Source: Thalassospira australica (lineage in GTDB: Bacteria > Pseudomonadota > Alphaproteobacteria > Rhodospirillales > Thalassospiraceae). Taken from it: a stretch of DNA of 64,000 bases. Location of the stretch: positions 496,001 through 560,000 of the forward strand of contig NZ_JRJE01000031.1 in NCBI RefSeq assembly GCF_000763295.1, given 5' to 3'. Of this stretch, positions 17,207-26,027 are shown piece by piece. The position numbers were made by a program, and so were the translations under genes. Below the pieces are notes generated by a model, which worked only from the letters and a program-made list of their open reading frames with translations, ran no database searches and was not told the DNA's origin. How positions within the stretch are numbered: position 1 is the first letter of the stretch; the number at the start of each line of letters is the position of its first letter.

Positions 17207-18556
17207 ATGTTAAAGCGCATCTATCAGCCTGCCGCCTATCAAACCGACAGCCTGCCCGACAGTTACTGGGTTGAAAGCGCATCCCCCCTGCCTGCATGTG
17301 ATAGGCTACCGGTGAGCGGAACCCTGAAAGCCGATGTTGCGATTATCGGCGGGGGATATTGCGGGCTGTCTGCAGCATTGGAGCTGGCAAAGAGTGGTGC
17401 TGACGTCGCGGTATTTGATGCCGGACGCAGTGGTTGGGGCGCATCGGGGCGCAATGGCGGCTTTTGTTGCCTGGGGGGCACCGGCAAGGATTACAGCGTT
17501 CTTGCCAAAAAGTTCGGTGACGACGCTGTCAAACAGTTCGCCCGCATTCAGCTTGATGCCATCGATCTGGTCGGTCAACGTTTGCACGACTGGAACATTG
17601 ACGCCGACCGTCATTCGGATGGCGAACTTGTCTTGGCCCACAAACCAAACCGGCTTGCTGCCCTTCAGCAGGAGGCCGACGAACTGGCACATTTCACCAC
17701 CATCAAGACCGAATTTTTGGACAAGGATGCCCTTAAGGAACGCGGCCTCCATGCGGCGGACACCTTTGGCGGACTTCACACCAAAGCGGGTTTTGGCCTG
17801 AACCCGATGAAGTATCTGGCTGGCCTGCATGAACAATGTACGCGAGCCGGTGTTCGGATATTCGAACAGGCAAAAATCGACCGATTTGTCGAAAACGGCG
17901 AAGGATATCGCCTGCATTCTGGTGACACCCAAATCACGGCAGGGAAAATCGTGATTGCTACCAATGGCTATAGCTCGGAAAATCTGCCCGACTGGCTTGG
18001 CGGACGCTTGATGCCGGTTTTCTCCGGCATTGTTATCACACGCCCGATGACGGATGATGAATTGGCTCAACAGGGCTGGACCAGCGACCTTATGGCTTTT
18101 GACAGTCGCATCTTGCTCCATTATTTCCGCAAACTTCCCGACAATCGGTTCCTGTTTGGCGGGCGCGGCGGCATTACCGCAACCCCAAAGGCCTTTGCAG
18201 AAGGCAAACGCACCCTTTTGGGTCATTTCAACCGCATGTTCCCGGCATGGCGTGATGTTGAACTTACCCATCACTGGAACGGACTTGTCTGCCTGTCACA
18301 AAGCTGGCGTCCCTATATCGGGCGCGTTCCCGGTCATCATGATGTCTGGACGGCACTTGCCTGGCATGGCAGCGGCATTGCCATGGCAAGCCAGGGCGGA
18401 AAGCTTCTGGCGGAACGTATGCTTGGCATTCGCGATGCGCAGGATCTGGGATCGGTTCTTAGCACGCCGATGGATAAATTCCCGCTGCCTGCTTTGCGCC
18501 GTGTCGCACGTTCAGCTGCCTATGGATATTATGAGCTGAAGGATCGTTTTGCCTGA
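17207..18556 (+). CDS. puuB: FAD-dependent oxidoreductase, gamma-glutamylputrescine oxidase-like
   Basis: DadA/PuuB-type flavoprotein of about 449 residues. D-V-A-I-I-G-G-G-Y-C-G-L-S-A-A is the FAD-binding Rossmann motif and G-W-G-A-S-G-R-N-G-G-F is typical of PuuB relatives. L-F-G-G-R-G-G-I and the C-terminal A-W-H-G-S-G-I-A-M-A complete the family pattern. It would oxidise gamma-glutamylputrescine to the aldehyde used by the PuuC-like dehydrogenase. ATG 17207 is preferred over 17123, whose extra 28 residues are Pro/Cys-rich and unlike the family. A second, related oxidase lies at 20203-21519. Confidence 0.84.
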   Translation: MLKRIYQPAAYQTDSLPDSYWVESASPLPACDRLPVSGTLKADVAIIGGGYCGLSAALELAKSGADVAVFDAGRSGWGASGRNGGFCCLGGTGKDYSVLAKKFGDDAVKQFARIQLDAIDLVGQRLHDWNIDADRHSDGELVLAHKPNRLAALQQEADELAHFTTIKTEFLDKDALKERGLHAADTFGGLHTKAGFGLNPMKYLAGLHEQCTRAGVRIFEQAKIDRFVENGEGYRLHSGDTQITAGKIVIATNGYSSENLPDWLGGRLMPVFSGIVITRPMTDDELAQQGWTSDLMAFDSRILLHYFRKLPDNRFLFGGRGGITATPKAFAEGKRTLLGHFNRMFPAWRDVELTHHWNGLVCLSQSWRPYIGRVPGHHDVWTALAWHGSGIAMASQGGKLLAERMLGIRDAQDLGSVLSTPMDKFPLPALRRVARSAAYGYYELKDRFA

Positions 18557-18579
18557 CCGGTTTGCGCCATCGCCAAAAG

Positions 18580-18591
18580 TGACATATGTCA
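18580..18591. promoter_or_regulatory. Perfect 12-bp palindrome upstream of the truncated globin gene
   Basis: TGACATATGTCA is a perfect palindrome 68 bases before the globin start, with a TAAAAT -10-like hexamer at 18615-18620. Placement suggests an operator. The responsible regulator is not identifiable from the window. Confidence 0.45.
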
Positions 18592-18658
18592 TGTGCGACA
18601 ATTGCTTTGTCGATTAAAATAGTTTCTGATCCAAGCGCAGTACAACAGGCCAAAACCC

Positions 18659-19144
18659 ATGTCTGAAAAACAGCCGACCCTTGCCGAAATCAAGGAACGC
18701 CGCGAAATCGCCACGCGCCGTATCAAGGAAGATACCGGCATTGACACTGACATGATCAAGAACATTGTGCATGGCTTTTATGCCAAGGTGCGTGAAGACG
18801 ACCTGCTCGGACCGGTGTTTGATGAAAAGATCGAAAACTGGGACCACCATCTTGATCGCATGGTAATATTCTGGTCATCGGTTGCCCTTGCGACCGGCAA
18901 TTATGATGGCCGCCCGATGCAAAAACACCTGCCGCTTGAAATCACCCGCCATCATTTTGATCGCTGGCTGCAACTTTTTGCCCAGACTCTTTCGGAATAT
19001 TGCGACGAACCGGCGGCAAAGCATTTCATGGAACGCGCACTTCGCATCGCTTCAAGCTTTGAGATCGGCATTGCCGCCCATAACGGCGTGATCCTGTCAA
19101 AGGGGGAACGTTACGATCCGGTTTCCAGTTGGGAACCAAGCTGA
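18659..19144 (+). CDS. Group III truncated hemoglobin
   Basis: Heme protein of 161 residues with the 2-over-2 globin pattern: I-K-N-I-V-H-G-F-Y-A-K-V-R-E-D-D-L-L-G-P-V-F, then H-L-D-R-M-V-I-F-W-S-S-V and H-L-P-L-E-I-T-R-H-H-F-D-R-W, which should contain the proximal histidine. This matches group III truncated globins, implicated in NO or oxygen chemistry in other bacteria. The ORF starts at ATG 18659 after a short promoter-like region and stands alone; the next gene begins 280 bases later. A link to the amine oxidases, which make peroxide, is only speculation. Confidence 0.86.
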   Translation: MSEKQPTLAEIKERREIATRRIKEDTGIDTDMIKNIVHGFYAKVREDDLLGPVFDEKIENWDHHLDRMVIFWSSVALATGNYDGRPMQKHLPLEITRHHFDRWLQLFAQTLSEYCDEPAAKHFMERALRIASSFEIGIAAHNGVILSKGERYDPVSSWEPS

Positions 19145-19424
19145 CTTCCGAACGTTATCAAGAACAGCCATAACGCCCCGCGCCCTGTCCTGATGGTAGT
19201 CGCATTGACAATCTGAACCGATTGCGATTTCATTGGGTTATGGGGAACTTGGGGGCGACCAAAACACCAAATACTATTCACGACACCCAACAAGCTACGG
19301 CGATTTTGCCCCTGACATGCAATCCATCAGGGTTTTCTGAACCGCAGCCTGGCCCAAGGGACATGTCCCGTTTGCGTAAAAACACGATCGTAAAATCAAG
19401 AACAACGAAACGGAGTGCCCCTAC
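19145..19424. other. Intergenic region, no gene recognised
   Basis: 280 bases between the globin and the isochorismatase-type gene. Short frames here lack an SD and family features. It probably contains the promoter for the following gene, whose start has GGAG about 10 bases upstream. No dyad or terminator is convincing. Confidence 0.5.
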
Positions 19425-20156
19425 ATGTGGTCAGTGATCATTCTTGTTGCCTTGTTGCTGATGGCTGTCGTGGCCTATACGATTTATGGTCATCGACGTC
19501 ATTTGACACCAAGTCAGGGCGAAAAGATCAATCTTGCCGAACGCCCCAACAGCGCGCTTCTGATCATTGACCTGCAAGAAGATTTCACCACTGCGACGGG
19601 CAAGAACGCCTATGCACCAGAAATGGTCGACAAGCTGATTAACGCGATTAATGGCTTGGTGAAAACCGCCAATGCCAATGGATCGCCCGTCATATCCATC
19701 CGTCAGACCTTTCGGGGCTGGTATATCAAGTTTCTTGTCAACCTGTTGAATGAAGGGCGCGGAAATCCGACATCCGGTGGCCTTGATCTTGACATGCGGA
19801 TCAATGGCGACATCGACCACGACATCGTCAAATCACGCGCAGACGCCTTCAGCGAACCCGAACTTGATCGCGTTCTGGACCGTCAAAAAGTCGGCAAGCT
19901 GATCATTGTTGGTCTGGATGGCGATTTTTGCGTCAAAACAACCATTCAGGCCGCCCTTAATCGCGGCTATGAGGTGTCCTTTAGCGACGCCACAACACTT
20001 ACCCTGAACCCCGTCAGCTGGCAAAAAACCAAGGCCAGCCTGACGGCACGCGGCGCCTTTGACCAGGGCCTGACCATGACGGCCACGCCAGATCATCGCG
20101 GCGAGACGGAACAGGAACAGGAACAGGAACAGGCGCACGAAAACACAGGCACCTGA
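19425..20156 (+). CDS. Membrane-anchored isochorismatase-type cysteine hydrolase
   Basis: 243-residue protein with a single N-terminal membrane segment (residues 2-21) followed by the cysteine hydrolase core. Core motifs are A-L-L-I-I-D-L-Q-E-D-F with the catalytic Asp, and I-V-G-L-D-G-D-F-C-V-K-T-T with the nucleophilic Cys. The family cleaves amides, esters or isochorismate; the substrate here is not known. The membrane anchor is unusual for a normally soluble fold. The tail carries E-Q-E-Q-E-Q-E-Q encoded by a hexamer repeat. It converges on a second PuuB-like oxidase. Confidence 0.83.
   Translation: MWSVIILVALLLMAVVAYTIYGHRRHLTPSQGEKINLAERPNSALLIIDLQEDFTTATGKNAYAPEMVDKLINAINGLVKTANANGSPVISIRQTFRGWYIKFLVNLLNEGRGNPTSGGLDLDMRINGDIDHDIVKSRADAFSEPELDRVLDRQKVGKLIIVGLDGDFCVKTTIQAALNRGYEVSFSDATTLTLNPVSWQKTKASLTARGAFDQGLTMTATPDHRGETEQEQEQEQAHENTGT
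20108..20133 (+). repeat. Hexanucleotide tandem repeat (GGAACA, about 4.3 copies)
   Basis: Four perfect GGAACA units plus GG lie in frame in the 3-prime end of the hydrolase and encode an alternating Glu-Gln tail. Copy changes would add or remove two residues without a frameshift. Confidence 0.85.
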
Positions 20157-20202
20157 CGCGGGTTTCGATTTCAGCCGGGATCAGCAAACAAACCGGACGG
20201 TC

Positions 20203-21519
20203 TTAAAGCTTGTCGCGGATTGAGTACCACAGCATCGCAGCTACCAACATCGGGAAACGCAGCATCTTGCCCCCCGGGAACACCGGGGTCTTGACGTTGG
20301 CCATCACATCAAACCGTTCCATGGTGCCTGCCACCGCATCAGCCATGATCTGCCCGGCCAGGGTCGCCATGGCAACGCCATGCCCGGAATAGCCGGTGGC
20401 GGTATAGACGTTGTCTTCTATCTTTCTGAAAAACGGCATCCGGTTCATTGTGATCGCAAGCGTCCCGCCCCAGCCATAGTCAATATTCACATCTTTAAGC
20501 TGCGGATAAACTTCAAGCATATGCGGGAACACGAATGATTTGATGTCCTTGGGGAAATTATAGCCATAGGTTTCCCCACCGCCAAACAACATGCGTTTAT
20601 CCGCACTTAGACGGTAATAGTTGATCACAAACTTTGAGTCCGCGACCGCGACATCATCCCGGATCAATTCGCGCGCCAGATCATCGCCAAGTGGCTCGGT
20701 GGCAATGATGAAATTGTTGATCGGCATGACACGCTTTGCCACACGGTCTTCAAGCCCATCAAGATAGCCATTGCAGCCAAGGATAAGCTTGTTAGCGCTA
20801 ACAACCGCACCATCACTGGTTTTTACCGTGACCTTGCCAGCATGGTTTTCATAGGATGTGACAACAGAATTTTCAAAAATCCGTGCCCCGGCATCACGGG
20901 CAGCATCCGCCACGCCCAAGGCAAAGTTCAACGGATGAATATGCCCGGCCCCCATATCAAGCGACCCACCGTGGTAGAACTCGGATCCGAGCATCTCTCG
21001 CATTTCGGCGCGATCAACATTTCGGATATCGCTGTAACCGTATTCCGATTGCAGTTTTTCTGTGTATTCATGGGTTTCGGGGACAAACCGCGCACGATGA
21101 TCCGCATGCAGGATGCCAGGCTTCCAATCGCATTTGATGTCATGCTTTTTGATCAGGGATTTGACGATGTCCTTGGATTGTTCGGCGATATCCCAAAGCT
21201 TTTTGGCATCATCGCGCCCGACCATCTTTTCCAGATCATCCTGTTCGCGGCGCTGACCTGACCCGACTTGCCCGCCGTTGCGCCCGGATGCGCCCCAGCC
21301 AACCCGGTGGGCTTCAAGCAAAATAACGTCATATCCCCGTTCGGCCAGATGCAGCGCCGATGACAGCCCGGTAAAGCCCCCGCCAATAACGACAATGTCG
21401 CAGGTTTGATCCCCTTGAAGCTTTGCAAATGACGCAATGGCGTTGGCTGTTGCTGCGTAATAGGACGCGGGATAGGCACCGACCTTGTCATTGGCGGTTA
21501 GCAAGTTAGGGGTAAACAT
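20203..21519 (-). CDS. FAD-dependent oxidoreductase, second PuuB-like amine oxidase
   Basis: DadA/PuuB-type flavoprotein of 438 residues: D-I-V-V-I-G-G-G-F-T-G-L-S-S-A-L-H-L-A (FAD), G-W-G-A-S-G-R-N-G-G-Q-V, L-F-G-G-G-E-T-Y and Y-S-G-H-G-V-A-M-A-T. It resembles the oxidase at 17207-18556 in order of motifs but differs in sequence, so it is not a recent duplicate. It probably oxidises gamma-glutamylputrescine or a related amine. It is convergent with the hydrolase (46-base gap) and reads in the same direction as betA upstream, but the bet terminator separates them. Confidence 0.84.
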   Translation of the reverse strand: MFTPNLLTANDKVGAYPASYYAATANAIASFAKLQGDQTCDIVVIGGGFTGLSSALHLAERGYDVILLEAHRVGWGASGRNGGQVGSGQRREQDDLEKMVGRDDAKKLWDIAEQSKDIVKSLIKKHDIKCDWKPGILHADHRARFVPETHEYTEKLQSEYGYSDIRNVDRAEMREMLGSEFYHGGSLDMGAGHIHPLNFALGVADAARDAGARIFENSVVTSYENHAGKVTVKTSDGAVVSANKLILGCNGYLDGLEDRVAKRVMPINNFIIATEPLGDDLARELIRDDVAVADSKFVINYYRLSADKRMLFGGGETYGYNFPKDIKSFVFPHMLEVYPQLKDVNIDYGWGGTLAITMNRMPFFRKIEDNVYTATGYSGHGVAMATLAGQIMADAVAGTMERFDVMANVKTPVFPGGKMLRFPMLVAAMLWYSIRDKL

Positions 21520-21697
21520 GAGGAAGTCTCATTTTCGTTATTGGTTGTCAGCATATCCTGACCGAACAGTTTCATCTCGCAAGGGAAAACTGCCGTATTT
21601 GGACCGTCATTTTCCCATTTCATCGATTATGCCAAAACAGACACGCCACAAGATAAAGGATTGCGCGAAGCCACGCCCAAAACGCATAACAATGCAT

Positions 21698-21740
21698 CAA
21701 AACAAAAATCCCCGACCTGAGAATGACAGGCCGGGGATTT
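21698..21740 (-). terminator. Rho-independent terminator of the bet operon
   Basis: Read leftward, a 14-bp stem (21727-21740 with 21706-21719, one G-U pair) has a 7-nt loop and ends in TTTTTGTTTT. It starts 28 bases after the betA stop. Confidence 0.9.
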
Positions 21741-21768
21741 CAGAATTTCTACGTTAGTCAAATGCGGC

Positions 21769-23454
21769 TTAGCGCTGCTTTGTTTCCCATTCAGGATGCA
21801 CAAAGAACGGGGCATTTGACGGTGCCAATGGCTGGCGACCACGGATGATATCGGCAGCCTTTTCACCAATCATGATGGTTGGCGCATTGAGATTTCCCGT
21901 GGCAATCGTCGGCATGATGGAGCTATCAACAACGCGCAGCCCTTCGATGCCGTGAACACGGGTTTTCTCGTCAACCACCGCCATGTCATCACTGCCCATC
22001 TTGCATGAACAGGACGGGTGATAGGCACTTTCGGCGTGATCAGCGACCCATGCATCGATTTCTTCATCAGACTGGATATCCTTACCCGGTGCGATTTCCC
22101 CACCGCGCAAATCGGCAAAGGCTTCCTGAGCAAAAATCTCGCGGGTCAGGCGCACGGATGCGCGCATTTCTTCCCAGTCTTCCGGGTGGCTCATATAATT
22201 CGGATCAATGATCGGGCGATCTTTGGGATCGGCTGAGGCCAACCGAACGGTGCCGCGCGATTTGGACCGCATCGGACCAACATGGGCCTGGAAACCATCG
22301 CCTTCTGCCGCCTTGGACCCGTTATAATTAATCGCCGCTGGCATGAAGTGATATTGCAGGTCCGGGTGTTTGACGCCTGCCCTGGATCGAATAAAGCCAC
22401 CGGCTTCAAAATGGTTGGTCGCGCCCAAACCGGTTTTGAACAGATACCATTCAACGCCAATCTTAAGCTTGCTCCACCAATCAAGTTTGCTGTTCAGACT
22501 GACCGGTTTAGTGCATTCCATCTGAACGTAAAGTTCCAGATGATCCTGCAGGTTTTCGCCAACACCGGGCAAATCATGGACAACATCAATGCCATGCTCG
22601 CGAAGATGGGCCGCCGGACCAATACCCGACAGCATCAAAAGTTTTGGTGAATTGATCGAACCTGCCGAAATAATCACTTCGCGATCCACGACCACGCGCT
22701 TGTTTTCACCTTCATGGAAAAAGTCCAAACCAATGGCACGTTTTCCTTCGAAAACAACACTCTGCGCGAACGCCTTATGATAGACGGTCAGGTTCGGGCG
22801 TGTCATTGCCGGGCGCAAATAGGCCTGCGCCGTTGACCAGCGACGGCCCTTGTAGACCGTCATATCCATGGTCCCCAAACCTTCCTGGCGATAGCCGTTC
22901 TGATCGGGGGTGAATTCGTAACCGGCCTGTTGACCGGCCTTGATCCATGCCTTGTGCAAGTCGTTCTTGCACGCCCCGGTCGTCACATGAAGCGGGCCAT
23001 CGCCGCCGTGGTATTCATCGCCTTCGGTGTCTTCGTTACGCGTGTCGGCCTTTCGGAAATATGGCAGGCAGCGCGCGTAATCCCATTCCTTAAGGGCGGC
23101 GTCTTCTTCGGCCCAGCGATTGTAATCAAGCGCGTGCCCGCGAACATATGCCATGCCATTGATCGAGCTTGACCCACCGTAAACGCGCCCACGCGGTGTT
23201 TCCATGCGGCGGTTGTTAAGGTTTGCCTGCGGCGTCGTCCAATAGGCCCAGTTATAGGTTTCGGATTGCATCGGATAGGAAAGTGCGGTTGGCATATGAA
23301 TACGCCAATCCCACCAATGATCCTTGGGGCCAGCTTCAACAACCAGCACCTTTACCTCGGAGTCTTCGGTCAACCGGTTGGCAAGCACAGCCCCAGCAGA
23401 ACCGGAGCCAACAATCACATAATCATATTTTTCAGTCGTCGTTGGGGTCGTCAT
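21769..23454 (-). CDS. betA: Choline dehydrogenase (GMC oxidoreductase)
   Basis: FAD enzyme of about 561 residues that oxidises choline to betaine aldehyde at the membrane. Evidence: Y-V-I-V-G-S-G-S-A-G-A-V-L-A-N-R-L, the GMC signature G-S-I-N-S-P-K-L-L-M-L-S-G-I-G-P, the active-site H-P-S-C-S-C-K-M-G and A-T-G-N-L-N-A-P-T-I-M-I-G-E. ATG 23454 begins just before the Rossmann strand; the open frame to 23619 is betB-betA spacer. It is the last gene of betI-betB-betA and is followed by a terminator. Specificity rests on family plus the complete bet context. Confidence 0.95.
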   Translation of the reverse strand: MTTPTTTEKYDYVIVGSGSAGAVLANRLTEDSEVKVLVVEAGPKDHWWDWRIHMPTALSYPMQSETYNWAYWTTPQANLNNRRMETPRGRVYGGSSSINGMAYVRGHALDYNRWAEEDAALKEWDYARCLPYFRKADTRNEDTEGDEYHGGDGPLHVTTGACKNDLHKAWIKAGQQAGYEFTPDQNGYRQEGLGTMDMTVYKGRRWSTAQAYLRPAMTRPNLTVYHKAFAQSVVFEGKRAIGLDFFHEGENKRVVVDREVIISAGSINSPKLLMLSGIGPAAHLREHGIDVVHDLPGVGENLQDHLELYVQMECTKPVSLNSKLDWWSKLKIGVEWYLFKTGLGATNHFEAGGFIRSRAGVKHPDLQYHFMPAAINYNGSKAAEGDGFQAHVGPMRSKSRGTVRLASADPKDRPIIDPNYMSHPEDWEEMRASVRLTREIFAQEAFADLRGGEIAPGKDIQSDEEIDAWVADHAESAYHPSCSCKMGSDDMAVVDEKTRVHGIEGLRVVDSSIMPTIATGNLNAPTIMIGEKAADIIRGRQPLAPSNAPFFVHPEWETKQR

Positions 23455-23524
23455 ATCTGATCCCTTGTATCTGGTCGCGCTTTGGGGCAGCCGGTTACGA
23501 TTTAGCGAAAGGCAACGCGTTACT

Positions 23525-24982
23525 TTAGTAAGGTGCCTCGACATCGCCGGTTTCGACATAGACAGATTTGATGCGGGTATAATATTCAATCGCCGCACGG
23601 CCGTTTTCGCGACCCACACCGGATTTCTTCACGCCACCAAATGGCATCTCGATCGGGGTGATGTTATAGGTGTTGATCCAGCAGGTCCCGGCTTCAAGAC
23701 GGGCAACAACACGGTGACCACGCGACAGATCCTTGGTGAAGACCCCTGCGGCAAGACCATATTGCGTGTCATTGGCGCGCTTGATGGCTTCTTCTTCGTC
23801 GCTAAAGGTCAGAACCGACATCACCGGACCAAAGATTTCCTCACGCACGATGGACATATCATCGGTGCACTCGGTGAACACGGTCGGTTCAACAAACAGG
23901 CCCCCTTCGGGCATGCCATCGGTCACGGCATTGCCACCAAGGACACATTTCGCCCCTTCCTGCTTGCCCTTTTCGATATAGGACATGATCTGATCAAACT
24001 GGGTCTTTGTCACAATCGGGCCAACCTGGGTTTCCGGCTTTTCCGGATCCCCCAAAACCAGCCCCTTAGAACGTGCAATCAGCTTTTCGATGAAGGCATC
24101 CACAACACTTTCATGCACGAAGACACGCGTCCCGTTCGAGCAAATCTGACCCGATGAATAGAAGTTCGCCATCTGCGCGCCAGATACGGCGTTATCAAGA
24201 TCGGCATCTTCGAACACGATCATCGGCGACTTGCCACCAAGTTCCATGGTGACCGCCTTCATGCCCCCCGCAGCAACAGAGGCCACCTTGGCCCCGGTCG
24301 CAGCCGAGCCGGTCAGCGAGATTTTATCAACATCCGGGTGATCAACCAGCGACGCACCACATTCGCGCGCGCCCTGAACCACATTATAAACGCCATCAGG
24401 AAGGCCTGCTTCCTGAAGTGCTTCGGCAACCGCGATAGCCGAAAGCGGCGTTGTTTCGGACGGTTTGTAAACAACGGCATTGCCACATGCCAGCGCAGGT
24501 GCAGCTTTCCAGCATGCGATCTGGATCGGATAGTTCCATGCCCCGATGGCACCACATACGCCAACCGCTTCGCGGCGGGTATAGGCAAAGTTGCCCGCAA
24601 GATCGATGTGCTCGCCCGCAAGGCTTCCAGCGACACCAGCGAAATATTCAAGGCACTCGACACCGGAAATCACATCGACAATTTCGGTTTCCTGAATGGC
24701 ACGTCCGGTGTCACGGGTTTCCACCAGTGCCAATTCATCATTGCGGTCGCGCAGAATCTGGGCGGCCTTGAACAACACACGGGCACGTTCGGCAGCCGGT
24801 GTGTTTTTCCAAACCTCAAACCCGGCGCGCGCAGCCTTTACCGCGGCATCAACGTCGGATGCCGTGCTTTCGTGGCCTTTGGCAAGTACAGTGTTGGTCG
24901 CGGGGTTAAGGGTAACCATTTCCGCGCCCGAGCCAGCAGTTTTCTTGCCGTTGATGAAATTCTGGATCTGATAAAGGCTCAT
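23525..24982 (-). CDS. betB: Betaine aldehyde dehydrogenase
   Basis: NAD(P)-dependent dehydrogenase of 485 residues converting betaine aldehyde to glycine betaine. It shows L-T-G-S-A-A-T-G-A-K-V-A-S, M-E-L-G-G-K-S-P-M-I-V-F (catalytic Glu) and S-S-G-Q-I-C-S-N-G-T-R (catalytic Cys). The size and N-terminal M-S-L-Y-Q-I-Q-N-F-I-N-G-K are typical of BetB. It lies between betI and betA with short spacers, all leftward. Glycine betaine may serve as osmoprotectant or carbon source. Confidence 0.95.
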   Translation of the reverse strand: MSLYQIQNFINGKKTAGSGAEMVTLNPATNTVLAKGHESTASDVDAAVKAARAGFEVWKNTPAAERARVLFKAAQILRDRNDELALVETRDTGRAIQETEIVDVISGVECLEYFAGVAGSLAGEHIDLAGNFAYTRREAVGVCGAIGAWNYPIQIACWKAAPALACGNAVVYKPSETTPLSAIAVAEALQEAGLPDGVYNVVQGARECGASLVDHPDVDKISLTGSAATGAKVASVAAGGMKAVTMELGGKSPMIVFEDADLDNAVSGAQMANFYSSGQICSNGTRVFVHESVVDAFIEKLIARSKGLVLGDPEKPETQVGPIVTKTQFDQIMSYIEKGKQEGAKCVLGGNAVTDGMPEGGLFVEPTVFTECTDDMSIVREEIFGPVMSVLTFSDEEEAIKRANDTQYGLAAGVFTKDLSRGHRVVARLEAGTCWINTYNITPIEMPFGGVKKSGVGRENGRAAIEYYTRIKSVYVETGDVEAPY

Positions 24983-25060
24983 CTTAAACTCCTGCAGGTC
25001 GCCTGTGTTTCGGGCGACCGTAATCGTATGTATGGTTCGAATTATGTTAGCGGTCTTGAT

Positions 25061-25651
25061 CTAGCGACTTGGCGAATTCGCCAGATAAAGATGCAAGGTG
25101 TTCATGACCATCTTGCGTGCGCCCGCAACATCGGAGCGCCCCCGCGTCAGGCCCGTCCCCACCCAAATTCCATCGACCATGGCGGCGATGACAGCGGCGA
25201 TTTCTTCGGCGCGTTCATCCGTTGTCAGTTGGCGCAACTCGTGCCGAAGATTGGACTCCAGCCGATGGAAGTAGATGTCGTTCAGGCGTCGCAGATCCTT
25301 GGAAAATGGCACCTGCGCCCAGAAAGACAACCACGCGACAGTCACCTGCTGGGTGAACTGCCCTTCGTTGAAGTTGGTGCTAACGATGGCTTCAAGGCGT
25401 TCAAGCGGCGTTTTCGCCGTTTTCAAACGCGTCATGTAATCATCACGCAATTCCTGCATCAAAAAACGCATGGTGGCTTCGAGCAGGGCGTTTTTGCCAC
25501 CGAAGTAATGCGAAATAATACCCGACGACATCCCCGCCGCCTTGGATATGCGAGCAATCGTAGCATCCGCGAATCCATGCAGGTGGATGGTTTCAATCGT
25601 TGCGTCGATTAACTGCCTGCGGCGGACAGGCTGCATACCAACTTTGGGCAT
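25061..25651 (-). CDS. betI: TetR-family choline-responsive repressor BetI
   Basis: About 196 residues starting M-P-K-V-G-M-Q-P-V-R-R-R-Q-L-I-D-A-T, the hallmark BetI N terminus. The helix-turn-helix is A-T-I-A-R-I-S-K-A-A-G-M-S-S-G-I-I-S-H-Y-F-G-G-K. ATG 25651 has GGAAG upstream, so the longer frame to 25693 is not used. BetI represses bet genes until choline is present. It is first in the leftward operon and divergent from choX; a 20-bp dyad between them is its likely operator. Confidence 0.94.
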   Translation of the reverse strand: MPKVGMQPVRRRQLIDATIETIHLHGFADATIARISKAAGMSSGIISHYFGGKNALLEATMRFLMQELRDDYMTRLKTAKTPLERLEAIVSTNFNEGQFTQQVTVAWLSFWAQVPFSKDLRRLNDIYFHRLESNLRHELRQLTTDERAEEIAAVIAAMVDGIWVGTGLTRGRSDVAGARKMVMNTLHLYLANSPSR

Positions 25652-26027
25652 TAATTCTTCCAATCCATTGCGTTGCGAAGGGTTTAGCGCCACTGCACTG
25701 CCGTAAGCCGCAGTTTTTAATCCTTCGCAATTGACGTAACCAGAATATGCTGTATTTTAATTGAACAATCAATCAATAAAAACACGCTGACATTTGCGGC
25801 GCGTTTCTCAGGGGCTTTATCCTTTGCTGCGCGGCTTTGTGGCTGTTTTTGTGATTATTCCGGCCCATTAATCACGTTCGGGGGAACCTGATTAATGGCT
25901 CTGGGCGAGTATTGGCGACATAACTGTTGCGTTGATGTTCGTCTGGCCTCCGGAACCGAGAGTCTTCTGATGACAGCGCTTTGCGGTCCTCAGTAACATT
26001 AGGTTTACACAAGGGAGAACCAGAAAC
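25652..26027. promoter_or_regulatory. Divergent betI/choX control region
   Basis: 376 bases with no credible gene. A rightward promoter-like pair (TTGACG at 25731-25736, TATTTT at 25753-25758) overlaps the BetI-type dyad at 25757-25776. AAGGGAG precedes the choX start. The stretch 25777-26015 shows no other signal I can support. Confidence 0.6.
25757..25776. promoter_or_regulatory. BetI-type operator dyad
   Basis: Half-sites TTAATTGA and TCAATCAA, spaced by ACAA, form an 8-bp inverted repeat with one mismatch in the only intergenic region shared by betIBA and choXWV. AT-rich TTGATTG/TTCAA elements of this kind are known from BetI sites. Assignment is by position and shape, not by binding data. 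Confidence 0.65.

Noticed and set aside
17306..18274. 322-codon open frame on the - strand
   Set aside because: Antisense to the PuuB-like oxidase; no SD or domain.
24338..25612. 424-codon open frame on the + strand
   Set aside because: It lies antisense to betB and betI, both with intact motifs; no SD and no family features. It is a codon-bias shadow.
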